64,000 bases of DNA from Heterodera schachtii (GCA_023374025.1 SIJG01000060.1:594455-658454); one strand, 5' to 3'; positions 11,001-24,432 are shown, numbered from the stretch's first letter. Notes: generated by a model not told the origin, from the sequence alone. Translations and numbers: made by a program.

Positions 11001-13183
11001 ACGATGCCAAATCCATTAGGGATGGGGCTGGTGAAAAACAGGCAGTCACTGTGCTTGCTCTTCTCGACGGTACACAACTGCGAGAGCCTTTAAAATGAAA
11101 ATTATTTATTAAATAAAAAGCTATAATTTAAATAATTTAGCTAATTGTATATATTACAGTACTTCCTAAAATACAGCCGCCGCCCCCCCCCCACTAAATT
11201 AGACCTAAAATTAAGCATCCCCATTTTGAGGGATAACCCCCTGGGAGATCTCCTTTTTAGGAAGTACGATAATGAGGGGGGTTAAAAAATAATAAAAATT
11301 TTCTCAAAGAACCCACTTAATTTAATGTGTTTGTTTGTATTTTCCATTTAAACAATTTAATTATTTTTCATTAAATTTCTAAATATTACAATTTTTCTTG
11401 TGCTTATTTAATATAAAAAATAAAAATAGAATGAAAATTCTTTATTCCAAACTGACTCAATTGCGGTAGTTCAAGCATGTCGCCTAGTGACGGAGTTGGC
11501 AATGAGGTTCGTCCAGGTCGACGAGGTGGTGGTGCCGACGATTTATTTTGGGTGGAATTGGCACCACTGAAAAAATGTTTCTTTAATTAAATTTTTGTAT
11601 GTATAAATATTCTTAATTTAATTTTGGATTGAAATAGTAAAAAATTGTACATGAGCATGGAACTAAAATAGGTATCAATTCAATTAGAGACAATTTTATT
11701 ATTTACAATAAAACATTATAAATGTTTTATTTCTAAAAATAAAAAATAAATTTTTATAAATTCATTTAATATGACAACATAACTTTTTTCCGAAAATTTA
11801 AAAAATTTACATTATAAAAATATTTAATTCAAATAAAATTACAAAAATTTTAAACATTTTGTTGAAGCACACTTTAGTTTCCCAAAAAGCTTCTAGTTGA
11901 ATGGCATGAAATGCTTTGTTGTTTTCACTATCTTTAAGTGCACTTGAAAACGGTATAAAAAGATGGAAATTTTAAAGGATTTTAAAATTATATAAATTTT
12001 AAAAGAATTTAAAATTAAATAAATTTTAAACGAATTTAAAATTAAATAAATTTTAAAGAATTTTAAATTTAAATAAATTTTAACGAATTTTTTAAAATTA
12101 TGAATTTTAAAGAATTTTAAAATTAAATGAATTTAAAAATTTAAAAATTAATTGAGTTTTAAAGGATTTCAAAATTATTGAATCTTAAACAATTTTAAAA
12201 TTAAACAAATTTTAAAGGATTTTAAAATTAAATGAATTTGAAAGAATTTTAAAATTTAAATAATTTAAATTAAATGAATTTGAAAGAATTTTAAAATTCG
12301 AATGGGATGAAATTAAATGAACTCTGGTTTTTTTTCAGTTAACCATTTTTAATTTATGGATCACACAATTAGTTTCAAAATCCATTTGCTCCTCATTAAG
12401 CGACCATTTTCTATTTCCGCCGATTCGCTCCTTCCCAACATTCCTTTTTTAGAGCACTTAAAATAAATCCGTTAATGTATGGCAATTTTAAAATGGTATC
12501 AATGACATAATTAGGTAAGAGATCATTAATTTTTTATTCAAAAAAATAATTTTAATCTTTTATAAAATGGTTGCCGCATTTAGAACAAAAAATTGAATTA
12601 TAAAATTCATACAAACCGATAATCATAAAATTCCCAATCATTTTGAGGAATACGAAAAGTTTTCAAAATTCAAATTTACATATAAATCGACAAAAATTTT
12701 TTAAATAATTAAAAATAAACTGTCTTTGAAAAATGGTTGACCATATGAATGAAAAAATAATTTAAAACTTAAAAATTCATATTTTAATAAATCCGAAAAT
12801 TGAAAATTCAAATTTTCATATATTATAAATAACAAAAAATTTTAAATAAATAATTTTTCCAATATTCTATAATTAAACTAATTAAAATTTAATGAAATTT
12901 CCCTTCCATTTTGACTCCACCTTTTTGCCACCGTCGGCGTCTGTGCTGGTTGTGTTGCGTATGCTGCTCGAAGTTCCGCCATTTTGTGCTCAATGGATTG
13001 CTGTTGTTGGTTGCTGTTGCCGGACAGTTTGGCAAAAAAACGTGCCGCACTGAATGTCGACGGTGACGTCATTCGGCGTGGACGATACGGTATGACGGAG
13101 GATGAACGGTGGTTGTTGGGATTATGGTGATTATGATGATTATGGTGGTGATTGTGTGTGGGGCTTTGAATTAATTGCATTTG
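8030..13183 (-). CDS. Large low-complexity-rich protein, 8 exons seen, 5' end not found
   Basis: Exons in gene order: 13183-12921, 11566-11457, 11087-10971, 10497-10030, 9552-9386, 8704-8424, 8319-8250 and 8188-8030. All seven junctions are GT-AG and every phase agrees, giving 544 residues before the TGA at 8032-8030. The first exons are His/Asn/Gln-, Ser- and Pro-rich (SPTHNHHHNHHNHHNP, SSAPPPRRPGR, a RRAST motif). Exon 4 begins with an ordered-looking stretch (FESSVLGIAYYDFVLSV), then polyAla, polyGly and polyGln. The last four exons encode leucine-rich helical sequence (LVENIAQLAEICEAV, LAVYRLLLAKLD, MGILVWRCTLNNARLLCL). Helical repeats or a formin FH3-like fold are conceivable, but I do not recognise the family. 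Exon 1 here opens at an acceptor, so more 5' exons must exist above 13183. Coding sequence is GC-rich compared with its introns. Confidence 0.75.
8705..9385. repeat. Degenerate AATTAAATTTATTTT tandem repeats in an intron
   Basis: The intron between the exons ending at 9386 and starting at 8704 is built of about 80-110 bp units made of AAAATTAAATTTATTTTAAA words, with repeated TCTCAAAAAAA blocks. No coding content. Confidence 0.5.
11985..12300. repeat. Tandem ~30-bp AATTTTAAAG repeats in an intron
   Basis: A run of degenerate units of the form AAAGAATTTTAAAATTAAATGAATTTT lies in the intron between 12921 and 11566. It looks like a simple tandem array. Confidence 0.5.
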
Positions 13184-14040
13184 CTGAGCAAAAATAAAAA
13201 AATGCTAAAATTTAAAAAATTATATTATAAAAATTTTAATGAAAAATCCATTTTCTGGATTAATTTTAAAAAATTTACAAAAAAACCATTACAAATAAAA
13301 ATTAATAATTTCCTAATTATTCTTGAAATTTTAATTGGTAATAGTTTGTGAGTAGATTTAATTTGCTGCTTTCGGTGAGAAATTTTTTATTTTGAGAAAT
13401 TAATCAAAAAATTTGGCGTAATGTTTGGTTTTATGACAAAAAAAAATAAAAAGTTAACTTTAATAAGTGCATGAGAAAAGAATATGAAAATTAAAAATAA
13501 TTTTTGGTTGTGCCTCCCAAAAAGCATAATTAATTAGTCATAATTTTTGTAATCCAAAAAATAATTGTATTTCACAATAAAAATAGATAAATATATAGGT
13601 ATATTAATTTATTTCAAAAAAAAAAATCCAATTCGGCAAAAATTTTTGAAATTTCTAATTATTTAGAACTTTTTTGTATTCCGTAAAATAATTTTACGAT
13701 TTGCTTAAAAAAAAACAGTTTACTATTTATTAAATTTTATTTCAAAAAAAAAATTCCAGATTTTTTCAAAATTTCTTTTTAATATGTTGAAAAATAGTTC
13801 CAATATGTTCTACACATTCATATATGATTTATATAATATTACTCCGAAAAGCATCTTTTTTTTTGAATATAAATTCATGATGACATTTATGACCAAAAAT
13901 GGATGGGATTAACGTTGACAGATAGATTATAATTGAAGGGTTTCAAAGGCGTCATCCAAAAATGCATTAGGCGCAGATGATGTAATTTTCTGTTATTTTT
14001 TTTTTGTAAAATTATAAATTTATATTAAAAAACACGAATT
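13184..14040. other. AT-rich sequence, no gene seen
   Basis: Expected to hold intron or upstream sequence of the minus-strand gene at 8030-13183, but no further exon with consistent splice sites was found. Confidence 0.4.
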
Positions 14041-14045
14041 TAGCG

Positions 14046-14569
14046 GTGCTAGGTCGAACCGAAAATAGTCTCAGTAGGGGCGAACCGAAAAATTATCTCA
14101 GTGTGGGCGAACCGAAAATAGTCTCAGTGTCAATAAAACTTTTAAATGTAATTATTTTAAAGCAATTTTTTAATTTGAATATTAATTTTCAATTTAAAAA
14201 TTTTAAAAAACAATAATCTAATTTCGAGGTTCAACTTTTTTTCAATGTTTTTTCTTAAAATATTCTACTCAAAATAAATGTTAGATTTTGTTCCATGAAT
14301 AAAGCACAATAAGTAAGCTTACTTGCCACTTCATTTGTGGCTTCAAGATTTGAAATTAAAATTTTCGTTCGATTTAATTTTTTTTTTGATCGGGAGTGAG
14401 AAAGTTTTTATTTTAATTTATTTTTTTAAATAATTGTCTAATTAAAATTTATTATTTTTCGTGACCGAATTAAATTGTATAATTAAATTTAAATATTTTT
14501 ATTGACACTGAGATAATTTTTCGGTTCGCCCACACTGAGACTATTTTCGGTTCGTCTCACCACGGAATT
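14046..14569. mobile_element. Element with CGAACCGAAAATAGTCTCAGT terminal arrays
   Basis: The left end carries three CGAACCGAAAA(A)TA/TT..CTCAGT units (14046-14130). The right end carries two in inverse orientation (14508-14565). The outermost bases are GGTG on the left and CACC on the right. The word GAATTTAGC flanks the element on both sides (about 14036-14044 and 14574-14582), consistent with a roughly 9-bp target duplication. The middle is AT-rich and non-coding. Confidence 0.75.
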
Positions 14570-14584
14570 TAGCAAGCCACAAGA

Positions 14585-15770
14585 ATTAATGTCGGTCTGA
14601 CTGATATTTTTTGATCTGGCCACAATTTAAATTTTAAAATTCCAACTGTCTCATTCTCAGATTTTAAATTATCCTTTTTTTGGAGTTAAGCCGAAGAAAA
14701 AATTGACTGTATTCAAAAAAATCTATGTCTAGGTTTTTCAAATTTTAAGAAATTAGAGACAAAAATTTCAATTTATTCGAAAAAAAAATTCATTTTAGCC
14801 AAATGTTCAAACTATTATAATTCGTGATCATTAATATAAAATATTGTTTTTAAATAGAATTGCGTGAAACATTATGAGAAGTGGCACAAATGCATGAACG
14901 GCAAAGTGCAAATATTATTTTGTAGTCGGAAATGAAGTCATAGATTTACAATAAAATGGGCAAAATTTAAAATTTAAAAATAGAAACATTTTAAAAATAT
15001 TGAAAAAAATATGATAATTATTTTATTATATATATCATAAAGAATTATTTATTATATTATTTATTTAAAAATTAATATTTGTTTCACTTTGATTTAAAAG
15101 AATTGATAAATAAATAAAATTTATTTACTTGATATTATTGTAAATAAAAATATAAATTAAAAATTTCAAGTCAAAAATTTTTCAACTGAATTAAAAAAAA
15201 ACCAAAAATAAAATAAAAATTTGAAAAATTTTTATTTTAAATGAAAAAGTGGAATCTTTCACCACCAAAAATAAATAAATGCCATCAGAAAAATTTTGGC
15301 AACTATTTATATAAAAGTACACTGACATTTTTAAATTGCATTAACAGGAGAATTCTCTGAAATCTGCCAAAAAAAAAAAAATGCACACATTCCAAAAATG
15401 GACGGAATGCCAAAATTGCCGTCATAATTTTGCAAAAAAAAGCGGGGGAAATTTTGGAATTTGCATCAGCCGGATATGCAAATTTGAAGATTCTTTGCGA
15501 GCGGCGACGAGTTCAGACGCAAAATGCCAACATTTTTTTTGCATAATTTTGAACATTTGAGGCAAAAAAAACAACACCCACTCAAAAACAAAAATAAATT
15601 TGTGTGAAATTATGAAAAAAAAATTATTCAAAATTAAATCATAACTTTGTTCAAACGAAATTTTCTGAAATTTGCAGGAGATTAGAAAATAAATAGGGTT
15701 ATCGAATTTAAAAATTTTGTTGTGATCCCAGTTAAAACAAGGAAAATAGAGGTGATCACTAGGGAATGGG
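14585..15770. other. AT-rich sequence, no gene seen
   Basis: Only short ORFs without splice support. A half-copy of the fold-back MITE (AAATTTGCAGGAGATTAGA...TATCGAA words) is visible near 15635-15710. Confidence 0.4.
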
Positions 15771-15774
15771 CTAC

Positions 15775-16450
15775 ATTACGAGAAGGGGCGGAGCTAAAGT
15801 TGATCAGAGTGCCCAGAGGGCACTAACATAAACAGACAGTCAGAAAATAAGAAATAATATATATAATTAATTTCTAGACATTTCACCATATATATTTTGT
15901 CGAAAAATAGTTAAAATGTTTACGAGAAGGGGCGGAGCTAAGGTTGATCAGAGGGCGCGGAGCCGTTATTTAAAAAACCATCATTATGAAAATTTTTGTC
16001 GAAAAATTATTTCTATCTTTGCTCCAAAGCAACCAAATTTTTAATTCTTGATATCATTCGATAGCCCTAAGTGTTCTCTATCAGTCTGCAAAATTTCAAA
16101 AAATTTCGTTAAGTTTCAAAAAAGTTATAGCTCGAGGAATTCAAAAAACCTTGATTTTCGAACAATAACTTTTTTTAAACTTAATAAAATTTTTTGAAAT
16201 TTTACAGCTCATAAAGAACACATAGATCTATCGAATGATAGCAAGGATATAAAAATTTGGTTATTTTAGAGCAAAGTTATAATCAAAAATTTTTATTTTG
16301 ATGGTTTTTTAAATAATGACATAGCACCGATCAGAGTGATCAGAGGGCACTAACATAAACAGACAGTCAGAAAAAAAGAAATAATATATACAATTAATTT
16401 CTAGACATTTCAGCATATATATTTTGTCGAAAAAATAGTTAAAATGTCGC
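15775..16450. repeat. Direct repeats around a fold-back MITE
   Basis: GAGAAGGGGCGGAGCTAA occurs at about 15780 and 15924. An ~90-bp block beginning ACATAAACAGACAGTCAG occurs at 15829 and 16352. Between them (about 15980-16318) lies a palindromic copy of the CCATCA-type fold-back MITE with long arms meeting near 16160. Confidence 0.6.
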
Positions 16451-16499
16451 ATTTTACGAATATAAAAAGTGAACTTTTAGCGATGCATTTTAATTAACG

Positions 16500-17100
16500 G
16501 TAAAGCACAGGCAAAACTATGAAATCGGGTGGAGACACAATGCCAAGACGAAGAGCCAACAAAATGTGCCGCCATTTTTCAGGCCCATTTCCGCTTTACC
16601 CATTCATTATTATTGCTTGCGTAGTATGAACGAACGCGCAAATGACGCTAATCCGGCACATTTTGTATTTAGAAAATGTATGAAAATAATAGAAAATTGA
16701 AAATGAATTATAAAAAGGGAAAAACTGAATTTTAATATAGATTTAGACAAATTTTTAAAGGGAATATTAAAAATTTTTGAACAAATCAAATGAAAAAATG
16801 AAATTTTATATAAAAAAACTTTGAAATTTCTTTTAGGATAATTTAAGAATTCTAAATTTGAATTTATTAAATATACTTAACTGTTAAAAAATATATGAAA
16901 TTGATAATGAAAATTTTTTAATTTGGAAAACATAAATAAATTGTTTTTTAAATTTTATAAAAAAAAATATTCCCTTATTTCATAAAGATTGTGCTTTTAG
17001 GTTGTATATCAAACTTTTGAACCCCCTTTTCAATAAATTCTCATTGTTTTAGGTAAAATTTTTTTCCCAAAATTTCGTACTTTAAAAATGAGGAACAAAA
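16500..17100. other. AT-rich sequence, no gene seen
   Basis: A short GC-richer patch at 16510-16670 has a 36-codon ORF with no splice or homology support. The rest is AT-rich. Confidence 0.35.
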
Positions 17101-17173
17101 TTTTGTGCCAGTAATTGATGGTGATGATACGGCACAAAACCATAATTGAATGGGGAATTGGGTTCAGCAGTTT

Positions 17174-18770
17174 GGTTTAAATAATGTATAAATAAATTGG
17201 ATTTCATTCCCTCAAAATTTCGCCTTTTATGTGGCCAGAAAATGGATGAAAAAAAAATGAAAATGAGATTATCCAAAAAAGGGGGGCCAATTCCACAAAA
17301 TTGGGGGGCCTTGAGGCAAAAAAATGAAATTGAAACTGAAACTGAAAAGTGCGGAAATCGTCGTCATTAACAAACAAAAGCTATTTGTGCCAAAAAGCAG
17401 AGATTGTTGGGAAAAAAAAATTTGCACAAATGAATTTGCAAAAAAAAAAAAACCAAATTTAATGGGACAGTTTTTTAAAGTTGTCATTCTGTTCATGAAT
17501 TATGGGTTAATATATTTTAAAAAAATCCCGAAATTTGTAAGTAATATACATTAAAACTCATATCTTTCACCAAAAATGTAAATAATTTTTTTATGATTTT
17601 TTGGACAAAATTTTTTTAGAAATGCCTGAAATAGGGCTTTAGGTATTTAAAAATTAATTATTGTTAATATCTTTTTTGGAAAAATTAATTTGTGTTGGGT
17701 GCATTTTCTAAAAAAATATTTTTCATAAGAGATTTCTATTAAATCTGAAAACTCTAAAAATTTGTAATACGAAAAAAAACCCGAAATATGTACAAAAAAG
17801 CAAAAAAAAACAAACTAAATAAAAGTCTTAATTTTTGTTGGCAAATATAAAAAAATTAAAGTTTTTTCAACTATTCATAGCATATAGAATCTAGAAAAAA
17901 ATCTTTATTTACATGAAATTCCCAGCCCTAGTAAAAATAAATTAGGACCGTTTAAGTGAAATGAAAATTTTTGTAGAAAATAATTAATCATTGGAAAGCA
18001 TGCTTAATGCCTTAATTTGCTTTTTGCACTTTTATTGAATGATAATGAATTGGTCAATTAAATTTATAAAAGAAAGAAGGTTTAGGGTTTAGTTTGGTTT
18101 AAATAATGTATAAATAAATTGGATTTCATTCCCTCAAAATTTCGCCTTTTATTTGGCCAGAAAATGGATGAAAAAAAATGAAAATGAGATTATCCAAAAA
18201 AGGGGGGCCAATTCCACAAAATTGGAGGGCCTTGAGGCAAAAAATGAAATTGAAACTGAAGCTGAAAACTGCGGAAATCGTCGTCATTAACAAACAAAAG
18301 CTATTTGTGCCAAAAAGCAGAGATTGTTGGCAACAAAAAAATTTGCACAAATGAATTTGCAAAAAACAAAGCCAAATTTAATGGGACAATTATTTAAAAT
18401 TGGCATTCTGATCATAGTATGGATAAATAAATTTTTTTTTTTAAATCACCGAAATTTGTTAGATTTGTAAGAAATATGCATAAAACTCCTAAACATGTAT
18501 CAAAATATGTAAATAAAAATTTTATAATGATTTTTTGGACAAAAATTTTTAGAAAGGCATGAAATGGGGCTTTAAATATATTAAAAATTAATTATTGGTA
18601 TTTCTTTTTTCAAAAAATGAATAATTATGTCCGTTTTATTGAAATGAAAATTTTTGTAGAAAATAATTAATCATTGGAATGCATGCTTGATGCCTTAATT
18701 TGCTTTTTGCACTTTTATTGGATGATAATGAATCATAAAAGAAAGAATATGAGTTAAAAAAGATGAAACC
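17174..18770. repeat. Tandem duplication, about 0.9-kb unit
   Basis: The block 17174-17450 recurs with few changes at 18098-18370 (shared words GGTTTAAATAATGTATAAAT and GAAATCGTCGTCATTAAC). The block 17970-18060 recurs at 18637-18730 (CATGCTTAATGCCTTAATTT type). The second unit lacks roughly 0.24 kb. Short ORFs inside are shared by both copies but show no clear coding character. Confidence 0.8.
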
Positions 18771-18779
18771 GATGATAAA

Positions 18780-20470
18780 AATGAACAAAAAGATAAGAAA
18801 ATGAATTGAAATTACCCCATAAATATACAGAAAAAAAAAAGAATTTTTTTAAGAATTAGGGTATAAATAAAAAAATTTTAAACAAAGATTGGAAAAAATT
18901 TCTTTAGTTATATTATTTTCATTAGAATTAACTTTATGATTTTTTGAAAGAGTTTTTAAGACATTAAATATAAAAATTCTCTATTTTTTAAATAAAATTT
19001 AGTAAAATAAAAATTTTTTACTATATTTTTTAAATTAATACAAAAAAAAAACCGGCCCAAATTAATATGAGTTTTTTAAACAAATTTTCTTATATATAAA
19101 GCGATTTCTTTGTGCTTTCGTCACAATTCTCCGAAAGATGGTCGGCAACCTTAATTTGGTGCTTACATCTGCCCCGATTTAAGCACAAAACCATTTTTGG
19201 CCAAATGATAATTTGAATAAAAAATTTTCCGCTGCACAGAAAAGCATTTGGTGAAGAAAATGAGAGAGCTTTATTACCCAATTTTGCAGTTTATTCATTA
19301 AATATTTATTGTAAAAGCCTAAAAATGGGTTAACAAAAAATTAATTAACTCAGAATTGTTGGCTAAATCTTAAAGATTAATGAAGAAAAATTAGTGAATT
19401 AAATAAAATAATTGACTGTTTAAATGTGATATAACTATAAGCAGATTTTATCTATTAATACGAAAATTGGCATAAATATTTAAAAAAAAATAAATTAAAT
19501 TTAATGTAAAAATTCAAAAAATTTGCAAAACAAAGGTAAAGCCAAAAATTTGCTATTAAATCTTAAATTATTAAGAAAAATTAATGTTTTAAAATATATT
19601 TGACGATTTAACTGTGATTTAACTTTTTGAAAAAACAAGTTTAGTCTATTCATACGAAAATCGGTATAAAATATTTTCAATAAATTTATTTGAAAACAAA
19701 ATTTGGGAAAATTTCAAATGCTAAAAACTAAGGTAAAGGCCAAGGATATTATGTAAAATGAATAAATAACGAAAAAAAAAGCCGGAAATTTTTAATTTGA
19801 AAAAAAAAACGAAAAAATTTTTTCATGAAACTCCCCCAATGTTTGGAAAATATGACAAGGATTTAATTAAAAAACCAATAAATAATCTAAAATAGGCCAA
19901 AATTTTTAATTTTAAAAGAAAAAAGGAAAGCATTTAGTGTTTATTTTGCCCATGAAACCAAATAATAACCAAACAATGAAAGATTTCTGAAATATTTGCC
20001 AACCACAAAAAAAACTCATTAAGAATTTTTGAACATAATTAACAGACGGATAAATGAAGCGGCGGCGGCATCAGACAAGGAAGTTAAAAAATGAGACGAG
20101 AAAAATATAATTAATTGTTGTAACATTGGTTTAAGCGAAAATATGATAAAAATACCACATTTTTAAAAATTAGAATTATTTTTATAGGAAAAAAATTAAA
20201 AAATGAATTTTCGATTAAATTTCTTTATAAAATTAAATTAATTTATTATAATATGATAATATTAATTAAACAATAAATCTCAATTGAACAGAAAGAAAAA
20301 AAATATTATCGAAATTGATTAAGAAAAATAAATAAAATAATATAAATTTTTAATATAAGTTAATTAGTGAAGCATTTCGGCATAATTAGAGGTGTATTTA
20401 ACAACCAAAAAATAATTGCTTAATTATATGAAAAATGATTTCATTTTAAATTTTAAAAAATGTTTCGAAT
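18780..20470. other. AT-rich sequence, no gene seen
   Basis: Long A/T-rich stretch with no supported exon, RNA gene or array. Confidence 0.4.
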
Positions 20471-20495
20471 TCCGTTAAAAATTTATTGTTTTTTA

Positions 20496-20754
20496 GCCAT
20501 TGATGGGACCAAATTTTGCGGTCATTAGAGGAGCGGAAGTAACTCAATTTTTAGGTCAATATTTTCGTGCCTTAGGACCAAAAAGGGGAAGCCCACGCAT
20601 TCGAATAAATGTGCTAATGATGTCATCAGCAGAAACAGGAGAAGCAAATGAAAAATGCATTATTAACAACAGCCTTGATGAAAGAAAGAATGAATTGAAA
20701 GAACGAAATGACAAATGTTTTCAAATTTTCAAATTAATTAAGCTTTTAATTTAA
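20496..20754 (+). CDS. Possible terminal exon of an unknown gene
   Basis: An open frame follows an acceptor-like TGTTTTTTAG (20486-20495) and runs to a TAA at 20752-20754 (about 85 codons, containing LGQYFRALGPKRGSPRIRI and a glutamate/lysine-rich end). Codon composition is richer in G+C than its surroundings. No upstream exon was found and no family is recognised. It could be a gene fragment. Confidence 0.35.
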
Positions 20755-21334
20755 AAGAATTTTTTCAATTAAATAAATTAATTAAATTGAATATTGCAAA
20801 AAAAAAATACACAAAATAATACTGCCAAGGTTTTGTTTTCTGCTCCACCGATTTCACGTAGAAAATTGTGAAAATGTAGCCGAAAATTTTTTTTGGATTT
20901 TCAAAAAATTTTTTTGTAAACTTTTTAATGTTTAAGGGGAGGTGAATACTTGGTGCAAATAGATTAATTAAATTTTTAATTTTTCACTTACTTTATTTAG
21001 CTAAAATAAAATAAAAAATTGATGGCCAATTTTCATTTTGAATTTACACAAAAAATAAAAAAAATAATTCTTTTAAATAAAATTAAATTATTTGGATTAA
21101 AAATTGAAAAAGACATACCCTAAAAAAATTTCATTATGAAAGTTTGAATGAACGCAATGCCGCCTAAAATAGGCATAACTTGAAAAAATAACGCAAAATT
21201 TGTTTACTTTCCACGAAGGGGGGGGGGGCATCGAAATTAAAAAATTGTGCCAATTGTGTGCCCGTGAATTTCCAAAAATGGATCTCTTCCGAATAGAAAG
21301 GGCATTTTTAGCACAGCTTATTCCCAACCCAAAA

Positions 21335-21364
21335 TGCCATCTTATTATTATTATTATTATTGCT
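21335..21364 (+). repeat. (ATT)n microsatellite
   Basis: About eight ATT/TTA units in a row. Confidence 0.85.
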
Positions 21365-21639
21365 CATATGTATTTAGGTGCATTTTGTTTTGGTCGACCT
21401 CCGTCATTTGCCCGTGGAGATTGGCACTCATTTTGGCTGACGACCAAATTGGAAGGACAGCAGATTGGAAACATTGGCACAACGAATGGATGGATGGATG
21501 AATGAATTAAGCAAAAATTAAAAAAAAAAATTGTGAAAAAATATGTAATTTAGATTTTAAGCGCTAATTACAAAGGGTGCTGGGTCATTTCGTAAAATGC
21601 GCCATTTTAGCTAAAAGTTAAAATAAAATATCAAATTTA

Positions 21640-21835
21640 ACATAATTTATGGCGAAATTGTACTTATTTGCATACAACTTTTCAAAAAGTTAACCGAATT
21701 TATTGAAATTTTGCATGCTAATAGAGAAAAAGCCGGGCTATCGAATGATACCAAGAATGTAAAATTTGGTTGCTTTTAAGCAAAGTTATGCCATATTTTA
21801 TCGAAAAATAGCTAAAATGCCGGATTTTACGAACG
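21640..21835. repeat. Half copy of the fold-back MITE
   Basis: Shares GAAATTTTGCATGCTAATAGAGAA, TATCGAATGATACCAAGAATG and AAGCAAAGTTATG-type words with the palindromic copies elsewhere. Only one arm is clear. The unrelated stretch 21840-22240 carries a TGAACTCGAACAAAAATTC word shared with the elements at 6.5, 29.3 and 60.5 kb. Confidence 0.45.
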
Positions 21836-22243
21836 ACGATTACAAAATGTATATTTTTGAATTTATTAAACAAATTCGCAGGGATTTTTGTGGTGTCTGA
21901 CGACGAATCTCACGCCAAATTCTTATCCCAACCTGAACTCGAACAAAAATTCAGAAAATTTTAATTTTTCAACCTTAGGCTTTTTGTTCGAAACATTAAT
22001 AATTGCGTGATAGAAAAAATGAAAATAAAATTCAAAAATAAACATTTTGTACTAAATTTTATTATTACTATTTTATAATTTTTTGAATTTACGAATTTTA
22101 TAGTGGGGTTAAATTCCAATTAAAAACGCAAATTAATTTTTTTTTTCTCAGTTATTTCCTTTTTAAAAAACATGATTTTGCAATTTAATAACAAATTTCA
22201 TTTAAAAACGCAAAAAAATTAATTTATTTTGTTATTTATTTTC

Positions 22244-22815
22244 TTAAATTACATAAAACTTTTTTAAAAATAGAATTTCTGATTTCAATTTTGCCATTTT
22301 GAAGCCTTCTTCCATATAAAAAACCAAAATATTTTGATGTACATATTTATATATTACCAATTTTGGCATAATTTTCAGTATGGGTTTTTGTGTTTTGATA
22401 GGAAGTTGGCATTTTGTCGTTACTTTGCTAATACAATCCAAATAAGCAAAGCAATAGGGATGGCATTTTAACACTGAACATGAAACCGTCAACAAATTTC
22501 ATGGCATTAGCAGTGTGGAATAAATAAAAAAATAATAAATATTTTTATTTATTTAAAAATTCATTAAATTATTATTTTTTAAATAGAATTTGTGCATTAA
22601 ATGCCTTTTTGAAGCATTGCTCCTCATATGAAAACCTTGATAATTTCAATGATTTTGATGTATGTAATTTATATATTACCATATTTGAGCACAATTTTCT
22701 GTACGAGTTTTTGTATTTTGCAAAAAAAAATTTTGGCATTTTGTTGTTAGCCAATACAAAAATCCAAATCAAATTGCATGACAAAAGGATGCCTTGCAAA
22801 GTACGAAATATTTAA
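22244..22815 (-). repeat. Duplicated ~300-bp segment with weak coding character
   Basis: Two minus-strand segments (about 22495-22250 and 22810-22572) resemble each other at DNA and protein level: a hydrophobic start, a Lys-rich part ending at GTAATATATAAAT, and a shared end (QILF or EILF followed by KK). They could be two small related genes, but phases across the presumed intron do not agree, so I list them as a duplication only. Confidence 0.35.
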
Positions 22816-22819
22816 ATTA

Positions 22820-23520
22820 TTTTTCTTTTATATTAAATTTTCTATTTTAGGAAAATAATTTTTAAAACCCACAAAATTTTATTGTTTAAAAAATTGTCCT
22901 AAAACAAATTAAGTATTAATGGGAAAATGCCAAAAAGGAGGAGACAGGAGAGACAACAGAGAAGAGACCAATATTTTTTTCAGCTTCACCCCTTTGACGT
23001 CAATGTCAATTTTGGCTTAATTTTTGGCCTCCAAAACAACAGTCAGCATTTTAAATTCGAAATTTTAAGTTATTGTTACTTGTTGATAGGTCATCAAAAT
23101 TTTTTGTTTGAAATTGGAAAATTTAAGCGAATCTCAAAAAAATTAAGTTTTAAATAAAATTACCAAGATGATCAAAAAATTATAAATTGAAAAAAAAATT
23201 AAGTTTTTAAAATAAAATTACCAAGATGAATTTCAAAAATATAAATTGAATAAAAGCCCCAAAAATAAATGGCTTAAACATTTTTTATTTAAAATTGATA
23301 AATTAAACCCCCAATTTTTTAATTAATTAAATTATTATTTTCTCAGTTCCAAATGAATTCAACAAAAAAAAAAAAAAAAAAAAATCACTTTCTGAGGGCA
23401 AATTTCTGTAAGCAAAACAAAGATAAATTTCTCCTAAAATCATATAATTTAATTTAGTTTAATTATTTCAAAATTTTTCTGTTAAGTTTTGTAGGATTTT
23501 TAAAAGAAAAAAATTAAATT
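22820..23520. other. AT-rich sequence, no gene seen
   Basis: Contains a short direct repeat (AAATTAAGTTTTAAATAAAATTACCAAGATG type, 23140 and 23200) and an A-tract at about 23363-23383. No supported gene. Confidence 0.4.
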
Positions 23521-24260
23521 TGTTTTACTTGCATAAGTGACAAAATTTCTGATTAATGGACAAATTCCCGGGAAATAAAAATTCCCGAAAATTAACGATC
23601 ACATATTTAAAAAAAAACACAAGCATATTAAAAAAAAACATCGACAAACTTTTAAAATAAATAAACGTTTCGCCAAATTTAAAACGAAAAGTGAGTCGGC
23701 GAGGCGCCCCCCGCCCCCCTTCACTAGCAAAAGCACTATAAAATACTGCTGGGTGCCTCTCAGCTCCCCACCCACCCCCCCCCCCCCCCTTTTTGTGCAC
23801 ATTTATGGGCGGGGGGAGCCCCCGGCATTTGGACGGAAATGTCTGTGCCGAAGCCAAACTGGGGACAAAATGCCGACAAAAAAGGGAGGGAGTGGGGGGG
23901 CGAGGAAAAGCCCCCTTGAGGGCATGCATAAACACACAGACGGGGCAGCCGGCATGGCACACCCGCCCGGCCAAACCCTTTCAGAGAGAAAGCTCAGCTG
24001 CTTGTCCCCGTGGCCCCGTGCCGTGCCATCATCGAAGTACCCCCCCCTTTCTGGCCCACCCCCACTCCGTGCCCATTCAGCAGAAGTTCCCCCCCCCCCC
24101 CCCCGGGGGGTCCCCCAATTGTCTTTCTTTTTCCTTACGGATTCTGCCCCTTTTATTCATCATCAGACACGGTTTTTCTTTTGTGAGGTTTCTGCAAAAA
24201 AAAGAAGCCATTTGCATTACGAATTCCACAAAAATTTTGTCTGTAGAAGGAAAGTAAATA
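23520..24260. other. GC-rich island with long C and G homopolymers
   Basis: About 23690-24130 is strongly GC-rich compared with flanks and contains C runs of roughly 17-18 bp near 23770 and 24090 (the latter joined to a G run) and many CCCC/GGGG words. Overlapping ORFs in several frames on both strands are a by-product of base composition. There is no sign of splicing or a conserved domain. Possible promoter or G-quadruplex region, function unknown. Confidence 0.45.
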
Positions 24261-24432
24261 TTTCTGGGTGAAAAAAATGCGTAAATGTCGAAAAAATTTT
24301 TTATTTTATATCAATTTTTTTTAAACGTTGATAGTCTACGAAAAATCTGGGGACATCAAGAAATAAAATATACCCAATAAAGAATATTGTATAAAAATAA
24401 AATTATATATGCTTTAATGATAACATTATGAT

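Noticed and set aside
23525..24271. Overlapping ORFs of 66-172 codons in the GC-rich island
   Set aside because: Open in many frames because of C/G homopolymers; no splice signals or domains.
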